The notes below the pieces were generated by a model, which was given only the letters and a program-made list of their open reading frames with translations, did not search any database and was not told where the DNA came from. The translations under genes and the position numbers were made by a program. A stretch of 64,000 nucleotides of DNA from Eunapius fragilis. Taxonomy: Eukaryota > Porifera > Demospongiae > Spongillida > Spongillidae. The stretch is taken from NCBI GenBank assembly GCA_963681505.1, contig OY811983.1, positions 4,642,122-4,706,121 of the forward strand. Direction: 5' to 3'. This document shows positions 42,637 to 54,700 of this stretch, one piece after another (position 1 is the stretch's first letter; every line of letters starts with the position of its first letter).

Positions 42637-43320
42637 ATGAAGATTTCGACCATCGTGGCAATCATTACAGTGTCAATTTGCCATTCCAGTTCATTATCTG
42701 CGGTACCAACGTTAACGGAAAAGCAAGCTCTGCAGAGCAACAACACAAGCTGCGATCCGACAGCCTGCCTTCCAGCCTGCGCGGACCCTGTACCCACAAT
42801 CGATGGCGACTGTTGTCCCAGGTGTGACAACAGCACGTGCCTGTTTAAAGGCTGCGTGCATTGGAATTCGCTTGGCGTGCCGCAATGGTTCCCGGAGCCA
42901 TGCACAACCTGCAGCTGTCTGAACGGCCGTCCCTTGTGTTCCCAGCGCCAGTGCCAGATCCCAGATTGCTTCGGATTCCCCGCGAAGATCAAGACAGGAA
43001 GCTGCTGCGCCGAATGTGATTTTGGTGTGGCTACCAACAGTTGTGAACCAGTCCCGTACAGAAGAAGGACCATTTCTATCGTCGTGGAAGGCGGTTCGTG
43101 TTCAACTGACGTTGTTGTGCACAAATGCGACAAGTCGATAGTCATACTAAACGGTCGCACGTACGCTTGCAGTGGCGAAGAAAGGAACGTTTCCACAAAT
43201 GTGGCCAACTGCTTCGCTCAGCGCGTCGTCTACAAAGACGTAGTTCAGTGTCAGTTGAGATCACTGCCGGTAATGGATTACGATCCCGATCCTTACAGCT
43301 GTCAACTCTACATTAAATAA
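42637..43320 (+). CDS. Secreted von Willebrand factor C (VWC) domain protein, single exon
   Basis: The frame is open from 42547. From the ATG at 42637 the protein has 227 residues, starting with a classic signal peptide (MKISTIVAIITVSICHSSSL, cleavage likely near residue 22). Cys-rich repeats follow: CDPTACLPACADP, then GDCCPRCD (end of a VWC-like unit). A fuller VWC unit runs from CLFKGCVHW through CTTCSCLNGRPLCSQRQC and CQIPDCFGFP to GSCCAECD. The C-terminal 85 residues have four more Cys and no recognised fold. VWC domains bind BMP/TGF-beta ligands or matrix proteins outside the cell (family knowledge). No intron is visible. An in-frame ATG at 42622 would add five residues. Confidence 0.8.
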   Translation: MKISTIVAIITVSICHSSSLSAVPTLTEKQALQSNNTSCDPTACLPACADPVPTIDGDCCPRCDNSTCLFKGCVHWNSLGVPQWFPEPCTTCSCLNGRPLCSQRQCQIPDCFGFPAKIKTGSCCAECDFGVATNSCEPVPYRRRTISIVVEGGSCSTDVVVHKCDKSIVILNGRTYACSGEERNVSTNVANCFAQRVVYKDVVQCQLRSLPVMDYDPDPYSCQLYIK

Positions 43321-43578
43321 GCGCTACCCGGACTTGAAATGGAAGTGTAATCTACCAACTATATGTGTACATAAGATCAGTTAGTGTCACACATATTTCT
43401 GCATAAACAATACTGTATTTATTCTTCGGAGCAGATGTACTATACTTCTCATTGCAATAAGGGCTAAGGGGTATCATGAAAATATTATACTACAATCCAA
43501 ATGAAACAATTAACTGCCACGAGAAAAATGTCTGCCGATCAGTGATTATTTTTGCCTTTAATTTCCGAACGGTTATGC

Positions 43579-43583
<5 letters not shown>

Positions 43584-43610
<27 letters not shown>
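43584..43610 (+). repeat. A27 tract downstream of the VWC gene
   Basis: Twenty-seven A occur 264 bp after the VWC stop codon. It could be a plain homopolymer or the tail of a retroposed mRNA. Confidence 0.9.
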
Positions 43611-43619
43611 CCAAACGCG

Positions 43620-44670
43620 AATGGTCATGCACATAGGAAAGAACGCTGAATGCCAGCTTGTGAGCCACTTTTTGTCGTCTGTGTTGAAGATACGGACGTA
43701 GAAACTGTGATAATAACTCAGACACTCGGAGTTATCACGCCTGGTAAGTGTTTAAAATTGTAAACTAGATACCGTTCCAAACTGAAAGTGCTTTTCGTTC
43801 TTTCGTGCATAAATTTAGTCCCGTATTGTGAACCACTTTCTCAACAGGCGGATCTTCTTAATTTGAAAGATGTGGTACTTTTTAAGCTTAATTCCGAGTC
43901 ATCGTACTACTGCAAAATCATAATCATTTTAGATTCTATGGTTAATAGGGGGCTGTGAGGAAAATTTAGTTGGGCACTTTTGTTATGCATGCAGATTCTG
44001 TGGTTACATATTAAGGACAGAGAACTTCAAGGCGGAAGCGTCTTAAAAGGTGTTCCAGGTTGTGCGATATTGTGAGTCTAGATATACCTTCTGTCTTTGC
44101 AACAACCTTTACCCGAGTTGCAGCCAGCCATTGTTTTATGAATATTCATGAACCAGGATAGCGTCACGTTATAATACACATGTACGTTTCACTGCTGTTT
44201 GCGGCTGGACACAATTCAGATAATTGGCTAATACGGTATACTTTTGAATAGTGTAAAATAATTTACTTTTAGAGCTCATTATAAATTGTACTTTTTGAGA
44301 CCCACATTTCGTGCTTTTTTCAAGTCATAGCTTTGAGATGATTTGATCTTTCGTACTCCCTATCATCGCACTAAGCAAAATCTCCAACGTGCACAGCCTA
44401 CAATATTACTCGAATCGTTGCGCATCGTTTTTATACGCCCATGTGATAGAGGCGGTAACTGAGAGGGGTACTTTGATCGTGTGTAGCAAAGACAGCGACA
44501 ATAGAATTTAGGTCAGCGAGGTATGACATTAACACGACAGATCAAGAAGCATATTTATAACAATTAGAACAAGCCACAGTTTTTTTTTACCAACCTACGC
44601 GGCGTGTGTATTTTTGGAATAATCGGTGCGGTTTGAATGGAGCATCACTACATTAACAACGGTCAGGACC
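43620..44670. other. Intergenic, no recognised gene
   Basis: No frame or repeat of note seen. Confidence 0.4.
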
Positions 44671-45384
44671 CAGGCCCGTAGCCAGGGGGGTGCAAACGGG
44701 TGCAATTGCACCCTCCCGCTGGATGTAAGGTCCGCTCAGCCGGCTATGAATTTTATTATAAACATGTAATGATATCATTATTGTTCTCTGCAATCTACAC
44801 TTATAGTGAGAGAACTGCCAGCTGTATATCTAGATAGTATCATGCACGTGGCCTGTACCAGCCAATCAAATATCGAGTGCAATACAGACTGTTTGATCTA
44901 AAATGGGACGACGTGAACAACGTGAACGCGAAAGAAAAAGAGCCGCTGCTAACTGTTGTTCAATGGAGCAATTTCTTCCCCAACGAACAAAAAAAAAGGT
45001 TGACACGGCTACCAGCCAGCAGCAGGAGCATGGAACCAGTGAGTTGCAATTAGCTACATGTGGCACATCACTTGTAACAACGGTACAGCTCGTCACTGAC
45101 GGCGAACCGCCAAGCCCAAATATCGTTCAGCAGCAGCCAACCATAGCAATGGAAATCACGCAACCTTCTTGCGCTGATAGTGACACTGATAACATCACTA
45201 CACAACCAGGCACTGCTGCATTTCAGCTAAGCGCTGAACCCAGCTCAAGTAGGCATTGTACAGAGTGTAACACGGTCACTGAAGAAGTAGAGTTGAAACC
45301 AACTGATAATGGTGAACGGGGTACCCTTGAGTCCACTGAGCCAAACTTTGCACCCCCCCAATACAAAACCTGGCTACGGGCCTG
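44671..45384 (+). mobile_element. hAT-like non-autonomous element with a retained 5' open frame
   Basis: The left end CAGGCCCGTAGCCAGG is mirrored at the right by CCTGGCTACGGGCCTG (714 bp apart). Subterminal GGTGCAA and TTTGCACC blocks are also mirrored. CAGG...CCTG ends suggest hAT. I could not confirm an 8-bp target duplication. One open frame is retained inside. Confidence 0.75.
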
Positions 45385-45388
45385 CTGA
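44903..45388 (+). CDS. Basic, Gln/Thr-rich frame in the hAT-like element (transposase N-terminus?)
   Basis: The frame starts MGRREQRERERKRAAANCCS then MEQFLPQRTKKK. A short basic head before 'I..FF..R' is typical of hAT/ZMYM1-like transposase N-termini. The rest (to 161 codons) is low-complexity Ser/Thr/Gln and runs into the right terminal repeat, so the catalytic part is absent. It is probably the deleted remnant of a transposase gene. Confidence 0.45.
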   Translation: MGRREQRERERKRAAANCCSMEQFLPQRTKKKVDTATSQQQEHGTSELQLATCGTSLVTTVQLVTDGEPPSPNIVQQQPTIAMEITQPSCADSDTDNITTQPGTAAFQLSAEPSSSRHCTECNTVTEEVELKPTDNGERGTLESTEPNFAPPQYKTWLRAC

Positions 45389-47118
45389 GGAGCGATGCAG
45401 GGTGTGTGGTCACTTGCTTGTGGCACCTGATTATAAACCAAAGCGTTCAAATCAATGCACAGAGTTTGCAGCAGATTTACACTTGGTATTATCAGGACCT
45501 ACGATAGTAGGTCCTATGTAGGATTGGCTCCGTAGGCGTGGTTTTCGATCGAGCGTTAGAATATACGCTTCGTAGCCACTTGCCAGTCGCTATAAAATCT
45601 GCCCAAAACGCGCTGCATCTATAGTCCAACGCGCGATGTTCGCAACCCTGCCGTTGTCTCCAGACGGTATAGTCGATCCCTCGAATCCGCCATTTTTTTT
45701 CTCCTTCTTCTTCTCCTTCTCCTTCCTTTCGTCAAACATAACTCAAGTTAGGAAAAGCGGGAAAAAATGATATTTGCACCAAAATGTAGCGCTTGATGCG
45801 AAGTTTCATCCTGTATGAATATTGAAACTATATCGTTTATATCAGTTTCGATATAAATTAATAAAGAGTGTGCGTGGGTGTATTTTTGCCGAATTATAAA
45901 AAATGAAGTATACTTGCGGATGGACAGTTGGGTAAGGATCGTAACTAAATGCTTGGACCCATATGTTGTCGGGCTTTCGTCTATACAAATTGCTATTGGA
46001 ACTTTGATAAATTGCCTAGGACCGTTTACTAAGCACGTGACCTTGCACGTGTTCGTTTTTATGTTCTGGTTGAAACATGCCTTCGCGTCAAAAGAGATCG
46101 GTACAATGAGAGCAAAGCATGAACCTAGTTCGGTGGCACACAAAGCAAAAGCCGGAGAACGTTACCAGGCGAACTCTGAGCAGAAGCGAGCCGACGAACG
46201 ACAACGGGATCTTGAGTGAATCGTGTCAGGAAAAGGGCAAGGTACAGACCCTCGTCATCCTATTTTAATTTGTATCTTCACAATGTATCTCTGATGATGA
46301 CCCATGCGAGACGCTGGACGGGCGCGGTACGAAAAAGACCCTGAGACGAAGCGAGCAAGAAAAGACGACGCAGATCGAAGCGAGACGCAGAAAGAACCTG
46401 GTGGTGCCGAAAAGGCCCTGAATCCAAGCGGGTTGGTGAGCACAAACGCTACCTTAATCATGCTGAAACAAGAAGAGCAGTTTAAAAGGCTAAATAGTCT
46501 GGGTCTGATCTAAACACTGCCTCCCAAGTGCTGGACAATAAGAAGTCAAGATTAAACGGTGAGTTTATGTGTATACTGTAACAAGTACTGTGGTGATTAC
46601 TGAGCATTCTGATGTGTAACTTTAATGTAATGAAAAGTTAGGTTAATTTTTACTCAGGTTTTATCTCTTTGAACCAAGAGATGTAAAAGGCAGGGTGTAT
46701 AAATTTAATGTTTAGGTTTTGTCTCACAAAGAGATGATAAAAGGCATGGTGTATGTTGCTTGAAAAGGCACTAAATAGCAATAAAACGTACAAGAAAAGC
46801 TTGTTGAAGATTTTAAAGAACCACATGAATGGTTGGTTGACCAAAGTACGCACTAGAATGTTAGCAATCCCTGTTGACACTAATGGCTGGCGTGTTGTGG
46901 CTAATGAAATAAAGGATAAAAGTAAGGGTGAAAGTAATGACCGTCCAAGGTGGCTTTGCACCAGTCAGTGTAGACACTTGAGTGATGAAGAGGTAGATAT
47001 AATTATAAAAACAAAGTTACTTTTCACAAAGCCTGTAGCGGACATTAGAGTAGCTCTAGGTGACCTTGGTAATTGTTGCCACATTGATCGTGACCTGAAG
47101 TGCAGACATTTGTGATGA
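45383..47118 (+). pseudogene. Decayed copy of the MPSR repeat-protein family
   Basis: Pieces in order on the plus strand: EERCRVCGHLLVAP (45387 on, a Cys pair that may be the start of a zinc cluster); a hairpin GGACCTACGATAGTAGGTCC (45495-45514); a pyrimidine-rich stretch (45695-45730); MPSRQKRSVQ from about 46077; repeat units with ERYQANSEQKRADERQR and GRARYEKDPETKRARK (46160-46350); then 46753-47115 with LLEKALNSNKTYKKSLLKIL, RPRWLCTSQCRHLSDEEVD and KPVADIRVALGDL. The last segment matches, from memory, a conserved Trp-Cys-x2-Cys region following the repeats in sponge proteins. Frame changes lie between the pieces; introns could account for some. Confidence 0.5.
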
Positions 47119-48540
47119 GAATTGTGTATGAACACCCCTCAATATAATACCACACAATAGCAGTATAACAATGGTAAGGGTGAGCAGGGGTTTTTAATAA
47201 GGGGATGAGGAATACTGGATCTAAACTTTGATGTCATGCAGGCTAGGGATTAGCACTTCATGCCTACCTCAGCATGCTGATGCTTTGCTCCCAGATGTTA
47301 CATTAACACCTATAACTGTTGACACAACACTTCAGCTCTAGCTGGCTTCTGACAATGTATGTCACACTTCATGACATGCTACAAGGTAGCGGAATAAGAT
47401 GGCATAGCACTGTAATTCCAAACATAAATGTGTTCAAGATTTTTTAAAGAGAAGGTTATGTGCAAAAGGTTATATGTGCAAATGTGTAATGCTTAGTATA
47501 CATATAATTAGCATGTCAGCTTGCTTGGGGCATAGCGATGCTGGCGTATATGTGCATAAACCTTCCACAACCAATATATAACATTAAAATTAGTGTGTCA
47601 ATATGCTGATTGATTGTCAAGAGATGGGGTACTTGAGTTGAATTAGCGATGGTAGCATATGAACTGTTATGTCAAACTTAATCATGTATGCTATGCATAT
47701 GGTACAGGATCTAATTGGGTGTAGTTATGTGTAGCTAACTTTTGCATTTTGGTGGAAGGTATCAAGCCTATACCTTATGCTAACTCTGATTCACAAGTTG
47801 TTATGTATAATCCACATGTGAGAAAACTACAAAGTATGAACTCATTACTCAGTGACAATTGGAATAATCATCACCCAAAAAAGTATGAGGACTTAATGCA
47901 ACCATAGTTAACACGTCCAATTGAAGCCTCACTTCGGGTTTGATAAGCCAACTATTTTTACTTTCCCACCAATGAGGTGCAGCAGTATATATAAAGGTAA
48001 TCTCCGAATCATTGCTCAGTTGTTCTACTCAAGACTATAATATGGGGTGCGAATATGGTTTGGTGTACTTCTCTTTTACATACAGATATGGATCCTACAA
48101 TAGAAGATATAGTGGGTATGTACAGCACAATCGAGGACGAACCCGTTCCTCCTGTCCCTGCTCCACTTGCCACAGCTGATATCCATCCCTCTCACTCCTG
48201 CTTCAGTTATATTTATCCCTACAGGAGGGGACGACTGGGACGTACAAGGCGAGGCAGGTTCTCGTTCAAGAATTGTACATGCTAATTTGAAAAAGCATTA
48301 TACGCACGCGCATTGTCACCACATATACCACCACCACATATACCACAAACAAACCTCGCATAAGCAATCAGACCTGGTGGTACAGCAGCACATCTCCAAT
48401 GCTCATTGGGAACCACAATTATGTAACATTATTGAATGCTGATGAAATCTTAATTACCGATAGTGCTAGTGCTAACTTAATTGGAACAATTATATTACGT
48501 TATTGGCTTCAAGACAACAAACCAATCCCTCTGCATGGTA
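47119..48540. other. Mostly unassigned; possible TATA box and short frame
   Basis: TATATAAAG at 47988-47996 is well formed. About 45-60 bp downstream are ATGs at 48042 and 48055; the latter opens a 76-codon frame (MDPTIEDIVGMYSTIEDEPV in its middle) without a recognised domain. A small gene or first exon is possible but not shown. Confidence 0.3.
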
Positions 48541-48558
48541 GGAAAAAAAAGCAAGGAA

Positions 48559-48845
48559 ACAAGTAGATAAAAAATTTCTCTTTGAGAAATAGAGTGGGAT
48601 GTAGGATTGGGATTGGTGGTGTAAAAAGCAAGGAAACAAGACACATGGATTGGTACCAGAATACAACAAGACGGTCCTACATTTAGCTAATTGAAATTCA
48701 AAGTGCATGGTTCTTGGCTAAATGTAGGACCGTCTTGTTGTATTCTGGTACCAATCCATGTGTCTTGTTTCCTTGCTTTTTACACCACCAATCCCAATCC
48801 TACATCCCACTCTATTTCTCAAAGAGAAATTTTTTATCTACTTGT
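48559..48845. mobile_element. Foldback MITE, copy 3 (nearly perfect palindrome)
   Basis: About 287 bp with ends ACAAGTAGATAAAAAATTTC and GAAATTTTTTATCTACTTGT. The arms match almost perfectly (AGGATTGGGATTGGTGGTGT against ACACCACCAATCCCAATCCT). The least diverged copy in the window, so the youngest or best preserved. The left flank GCAAGGAAAC resembles the family's own interior. Confidence 0.93.
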
Positions 48846-48912
48846 ATTAACAACATCCACCCATGCACTCAAATTCTATGCTAACAAGTTATGAGGGTGG
48901 TATTAATAGCTC

Positions 48913-49262
48913 CGATGAGGGTACAGGTGGCTGAGATGAGACTGGTACTGATGGCTGAGATGAGGCTGGTACTGGTGGCTGAGATGAGGCTGGTACTGGT
49001 GACTGAGATGACAAGTGGCTGAGATGAGGCTGGTATTGGTGGCTGAGATGACAGGTGGCTGAAATTAGGCTGATACTAGCTGAGATTAGACGGGTACAGG
49101 TGGCTCAGATGAAGTTGGTACTGGCTGAGATAAGACTGGTACAGGTGACTGAGATGAGGTTGGTACTGGCTGAGATAAGACTGGTACAGGTGCCTGAGAA
49201 GAGACTGGTACAGGTGGCTGAGATGAGGTTGGTAGAGGTGGCTGAGATGAGACTGGTACCAT
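48913..49262 (-). repeat. Minisatellite of 21-24 bp units (block 1)
   Basis: Units like GAGATGAGGCTGGTACTGGTG GCT repeat about 15 times. The same unit returns at 49800-49935. On the minus strand it can be read as SLISATST repeats. Confidence 0.9.
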
Positions 49263-49365
49263 GGGTGCCCCCAGCTTTTCTGGAAGGGGGTGGGTGGGGG
49301 GGGGGCAGAATAGGGCAAGGGGGTACCATTTGACAGGCACGAATATGTTGTCCGCTTTCAGTGGA

Positions 49366-49775
49366 TTCAACCAGCGTTGGGGGGGGGGGGGGGGGGGGAT
49401 GTTGCTGTCTGCTTTCGGCTGATTCAACCAGCGGGGTGGGTGCTGTCTGTCTGCTTTTGGCTGATTCAACCAGCGAAGGGGGGGAGGGGGGGGGGGTGTT
49501 TCTGTCCGCTTTCGGCTGATGCAACCAGCGGGGTGGGGGGGAGCTGCCTGTCTGCTTTCGGCTGATTCAACCAGCGAGGGAGGGGGAGGGGGGGGGGGGG
49601 TGTTGCTGTCCGCTTTCGGCTGATTCAACCAGCTGGGTGGGGGGTCTGTCTGTCTGCTTTCAGCTGATTCAACCAGCAAGGGAGGAGGGGGGGGGGGAGG
49701 GGTGTTGCTGTCCACTTTGGCCAATTCAACCAGCGGGGGTGGGGGTGGTGGGGGGGCATCATTCAGTCCCGAAGG
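49366..49775 (+). repeat. G-run minisatellite, about 60-bp unit, 6-7 copies
   Basis: The unit holds GCTGATTCAACCAGCG, then a G-run block of 10-22 bases, then TGTTGCTGTCCGCTTTCG. Several G runs of 8 or more per unit could form quadruplexes on the plus strand. The minus strand reads as long polyproline, which is not a credible gene. Confidence 0.9.
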
Positions 49776-49799
49776 GGGGAGGGGGCCCATGGATACAGG

Positions 49800-49935
49800 G
49801 TGCCTGAGATGAGGCTGGTGCAGGTGGCTGAGATGAGGCTGGTACTGGTGGCTGAGATGAGGCTGGTACTGGTGGCTGAGATGAGACTGGTACTGGTGGC
49901 TGAGATGAGGCTGGTACTGGTGGCCAAGATGAGAT
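49800..49935 (-). repeat. Minisatellite of 24-bp units (block 2)
   Basis: Same unit as 48913-49262 (GAGATGAGGCTGGTACTGGT), about five copies. The G-run array lies between the two blocks. Confidence 0.9.
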
Positions 49936-50029
49936 GGTAGTAAGACATAAGTAAGATCCAACAGTTGCTCTGAACTATGAAAGAACAACAGCTGTTCATT
50001 GCCCTGCATAACGGGCCGCCAATCCCACA

Positions 50030-51788
50030 TTAGGACCTACTAGTAACCAAACATATTAAAACGATACTCCGGGTATTTCTTGCTAACTTTTAGTACATTT
50101 GTTCGCTGTCAGAAAAAAACTGTGGCTACAAACCATTGCAAATATCTATTAGTACCTTTAGTTCCCTTTACGAACCAACCTTTATTTCAGATTTCCTATT
50201 GTCGCAGGCGTGGAGAATCGCTTCTGTATCGAAGAGGTACGCAAAGACTACCCCGCTTTCAGGGTCCGTAGCTTGCTGTAGCAAGTTGACTACGCCTCGT
50301 GGTTTGCGACACAAATAGGAAAAAGGTGTTCCTTTCCTTGTACCGTGTTAAAATGGCGATTAGTCCATCGGTGTTTCTGAGTGATCTCACGTTCCAAAGG
50401 TCTTCGGTTGTCAAGGTCGTTGTTAAGGGCATGACATAATCATTTCAATTTTTCGGAAAACGGATCTAGTGTCCACAAAACATTGGGCCGCAAAACCAGT
50501 GGTTTCTAATTAATTATCCTTGATTCGGCCTCACAAGGGATTGTACTCATTATTCTCAACAGAGAAGAAACAGCCTACCGCCACACTTATTTAGAGCTTC
50601 AATAGGGCTGTTAAGGTCATCAGTTTTAACGTGAATCCTGTTGTGGTTCAGATATAAAAATGTCATCTTCAATAATAAATTATTGCGAGGATTCATTGTC
50701 ACAAGTACGAAAAAAGTGCAAGATCGAGGCGTTTCATTTCTGCTTCTTTCGGGAGGGTTCCACCATTATGTACATTTGTATATACGCGTTATAACGTGCG
50801 TGCATGCGCAAGTCTCATTTACCTGTATTTAAATTATCGTACACCTGAAGAGGTGGGGATCAAATGGAAAGAGGGGCGGGTTGGGGGGCTAAGTCCCTTA
50901 CTGGATCCACCCAACATGTAATACTTATACTTCTATGAAGGATGGAACTGATTTTTCAAATTGGAAAGTATAGATTAGAAGCATACAATAGTTGTTTCAG
51001 TGATGTATCAGTTCTAGGTTTCTCTCGGAAGCAGACAACAGATCTTTCAGGGTTTGACATAATAGAAACACAAGCTACTCTACTCATTGACCTTGCGTAA
51101 ATTAGAAAAAATGGCCCCACAATTCAATGGAACCTAAACCTTAAAGGATAAAAATCTGGTTACTTACATAAAAATGTGCTGTACTAACAAACTCTCGGGA
51201 CTAAGCATCTGATGTGCCTAGTCCCATAGTTGTCTATGGATGATTTACGGAAATACGTCACGCGATCCCACAAACCACGAATTAATTCCTCACTTTGTTG
51301 ACCCATATATGTATGTATTGCACACACATTGGAGATTATAAAAACGTGGCGGCATATTACAAGAAGCCAGGTTAGGCTCAATTTGTGCACAATACTTCAT
51401 GTGCATAAAAGCAGAACAGACAACAGTTGCTATAAGGGCAGACTGCTTGTAAGACAAAGCCATGGGTATGCAGCGACAAAACGTTACTTATGTCACATTT
51501 CAGCATTACATGTGAAGACTAAACAAACCAATATGCATTGAGAGCCACCAAGACACTCAATTAGATGATGATGAGCCACTTTCATGAGTATTAGGACAAT
51601 TTGCAACATTTATGTTTCCAGGTAATTTTCACTTACAAAGGTCATGCTGTCACGAACACAATAGAGATAGACCACTCTATCAGTGTTATTTTTCATAAGG
51701 CCTACCTGCACCTCAACAGGTAACGTTAGGGCTCACAAAACACCATTAATTTTCATAAACATAAACAGCAGCCTTGCTAACGGTGTCA
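50030..51788. other. Intergenic region downstream of ANAPC2, no recognised gene
   Basis: AGGACCTACTAGT near 50031 resembles the hairpin arm found in the repeat-protein copies at 45.5 and 55.8 kb. No gene-like frame was recognised. The part just below 51789 should hold the ANAPC2 3' UTR; no canonical poly(A) signal was seen. Confidence 0.4.
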
Positions 51789-54700
51789 TCATTGCCCTAT
51801 CCTAAGTAATTGATATGCACCTCCTGAACAGACAAGTTGCTGTTCTTTCACTTTTTTGTCTAAAAATGTCTTCAGCTCAACCTGTGTGAACTCCTTCCCA
51901 GCAGGTCCCTGCATTGCAAACATCCGTAGTGTGGCATGAATCCTTTCCACAGGCATACTTCCTAAGTTGGTCAGCATTCCATATATATATGACCAGTACA
52001 CCTATGCAATAAGAAAATACAGTAAATAAATAACTGGCTACTCCAATTGGGAGGAATGCCAAATACAATATAAAACACCAATGAGAACTTGAGGTAATGT
52101 AAACAGAGAGCTGTCCTTCATGAGATTGGAGAAAAACAAAACATGTACATGTACACTGTATGCATTGTCTCCATAGATATTAACATAGTAATGTGGCAAT
52201 CCATTATTGATTATGTATAGTAGCCACGTATGCTCGTGCTCAATCACAATAATTCATTGGTGTGTTGGTAATAATGGATGGCTAAAGTTCAATTGAGGAA
52301 TGTGGTCGGGAAATGGGAGTGTCTTTATGGAGAGAGAGAGAGGGGGGGGGGGGGAGGGAGAAAACCTGTGGCATTTTGAAGATGGTGCCTAAGCACTTTT
52401 TTCCTTTTGCCCCCCTTCACCTATATTTGTAATTGGGACAGTGTCCAGAAAATCAAAATGTTAAAAATTGACATTCTGGGGTTATAATGTTAATATTTTC
52501 ACCACTGCAAGCTTTCCTTCAAATCTCACCACTTTTTTCTAATTAAACCAACTTAGGCGCGCTACATGTACATGTAGATATTTTCATTGCCGAGAGCCAA
52601 CCCGTCGGGCTAGAATTCCACGTATCTTCAGGTACAAGTTGTCATAAAGCACGTAAAATTCATTATGTCACGTTACTTTTAGCTACTAATTGTCCACATC
52701 ACTGACCTCCCATTAAATGGATATTGCAGTGCAAATTGAGTGCATGCTTTCCCACTCAGTTCACTCCAATTATTTTAAGCAAACCACATTCTATTCAATG
52801 TACAAGAGGCATGTTCCTAACATCATTTGCGTATTTGAGCAGGAAAATGTTCAAATTACTTTACACAGACACAACTACATGTAATGGATAACATTTAAGC
52901 CAATGGTTTGAGTAATTAAATACACATGCTACTGAACTCCTTATAATATACTGAATTTGATGTGCATATGACATTCGTACCTGGAGACTCATGGAATTTT
53001 TACTGGATGGGTTGGCAGCTATTGCATCAAAATTGGTTTCCATAGAAAAAAATGGTGTGGGAACAAATGATTGAAAGGAAAACCTATTGTTGCAAGGATG
53101 CAATATACAGATTTATGTAACATACGGTTTTTATATGACAAAATTATAACCCCAGAAAGCCGATTTTGCAGAATACTGTCCCAATTATGAATTGTAATGT
53201 TACCAGTGTTTGAAACTAAATTGTGAAAAAAGTAGTTTTTACTGCCAACAAATAGTACCTGATTGTGAAAAAAGTTCTCTCTCCCTGCAAAATACTGCCA
53301 TACAAATATATTAATCACCTGCAGTTCACTCTCCTTTTGCTCTTCAGCAGATGCCATTGCTGATTCTTCTTCCTCTTCTACCTCACCTATGTACATGCAT
53401 GTCAAGCAAATGTGTATGATGTGCATACTAAGTACGGGTATAGCTATCGTAAATTTACCAGTCATGCAGGAATAAATGATACACAGCAGTTTTTAAATCA
53501 CAATGAAGAAAGTACAATCAGGAAATGACATGTAATAAAACATTTGATTGAAGTCATGTACATGCATAACCTAACATACATGTACATGTACAAGTAACAT
53601 GCTACACAGTAACAGCTCAGTTTAAAGGTAATAATTAGCACACCTGCTTTCAGGAAAAATAACTGCATTATCTGGAACTGTAGAAACCAGTTAGCATTTG
53701 TAGCAAGCGCCCTATCTCTGTGTAATGAAATTCACTGCTTACATGCCCCTAGATTACAAGCTGCAGTTTCAGGTGAATGTAGTTATTTTTCATGAAAAGC
53801 GGATGTGTGCTACTAACCTTCAAAATGGGCTGTTACTGCAAGAGAAAGTTGGCAGCATGTATTGGAAGGCAATGGTGGTGTACAAAGCGTGGTAACCAGG
53901 TTTGACTGAATTGGAAAGTAAAATATTTAGCACACCCAGTATGTACAGTGTCTTACAATTATGCGAAATATATACGTACATGTAGATCTATTTCATTTTT
54001 CCATTTCAATCAAACCATGGTACTGTATCTTTTATCTGCCATTGCTTTCCAATTCTAAATGCCACCACCCTTCTTATAGAGAGAACTTTAATATACTTGT
54101 ATCATGGGTTTCGCTAGCTGTTTATCTGAGGGGTATTTAAAGTAATTTTTACAGACAACGCAGGATAAAAACCTTGCCTGATCTGGAACTCATGCACTAC
54201 TTAACTTGATACTTCCAGGGAGGTGGGTGTACCAGAAGTACTATGCTTTTGTCATCACAAACCTGTGATGGCCACTGTGAAAGCCACTTGCTTTCACGGT
54301 TTTAGAGCAAGAGCAAAGGCCAAAAGTACATGGAGGCATGAATGATGGATGGTGGAGGCATGCATGATGGAAAATTTCCAGCTTAAGGCAACTTTCTCCT
54401 TGTGAGAGGACCATGGATCTCTGTACAGCTTGGGCTGTAGATTAGAAACAAGATCATGACTTTGCTTCCATTTGGAGTGGTGCACTTGATAACTGGCCTG
54501 GATGATTGTGGATACATGTAGTGGATACACTCGTTGAGTGAGAGGTTTGGTTGGTATGGTTATGCCAAGACCTCCGGACCTTGAGAGAAAACAAGGGCTG
54601 CTCGAGGTCATTGGGTGGTACCCTGCCTGTAAGAGTCTGGACCAAATTCAAATTATGTGTTTGAAGAGACTGTCTACATTGGGTACTGTACTGGATGTAA

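Noticed and set aside
49086-50030. A 314-codon Pro-rich minus-strand frame
   Set aside because: It is created by the G-run and GATGAGGCTGG minisatellites, with no unique domain.
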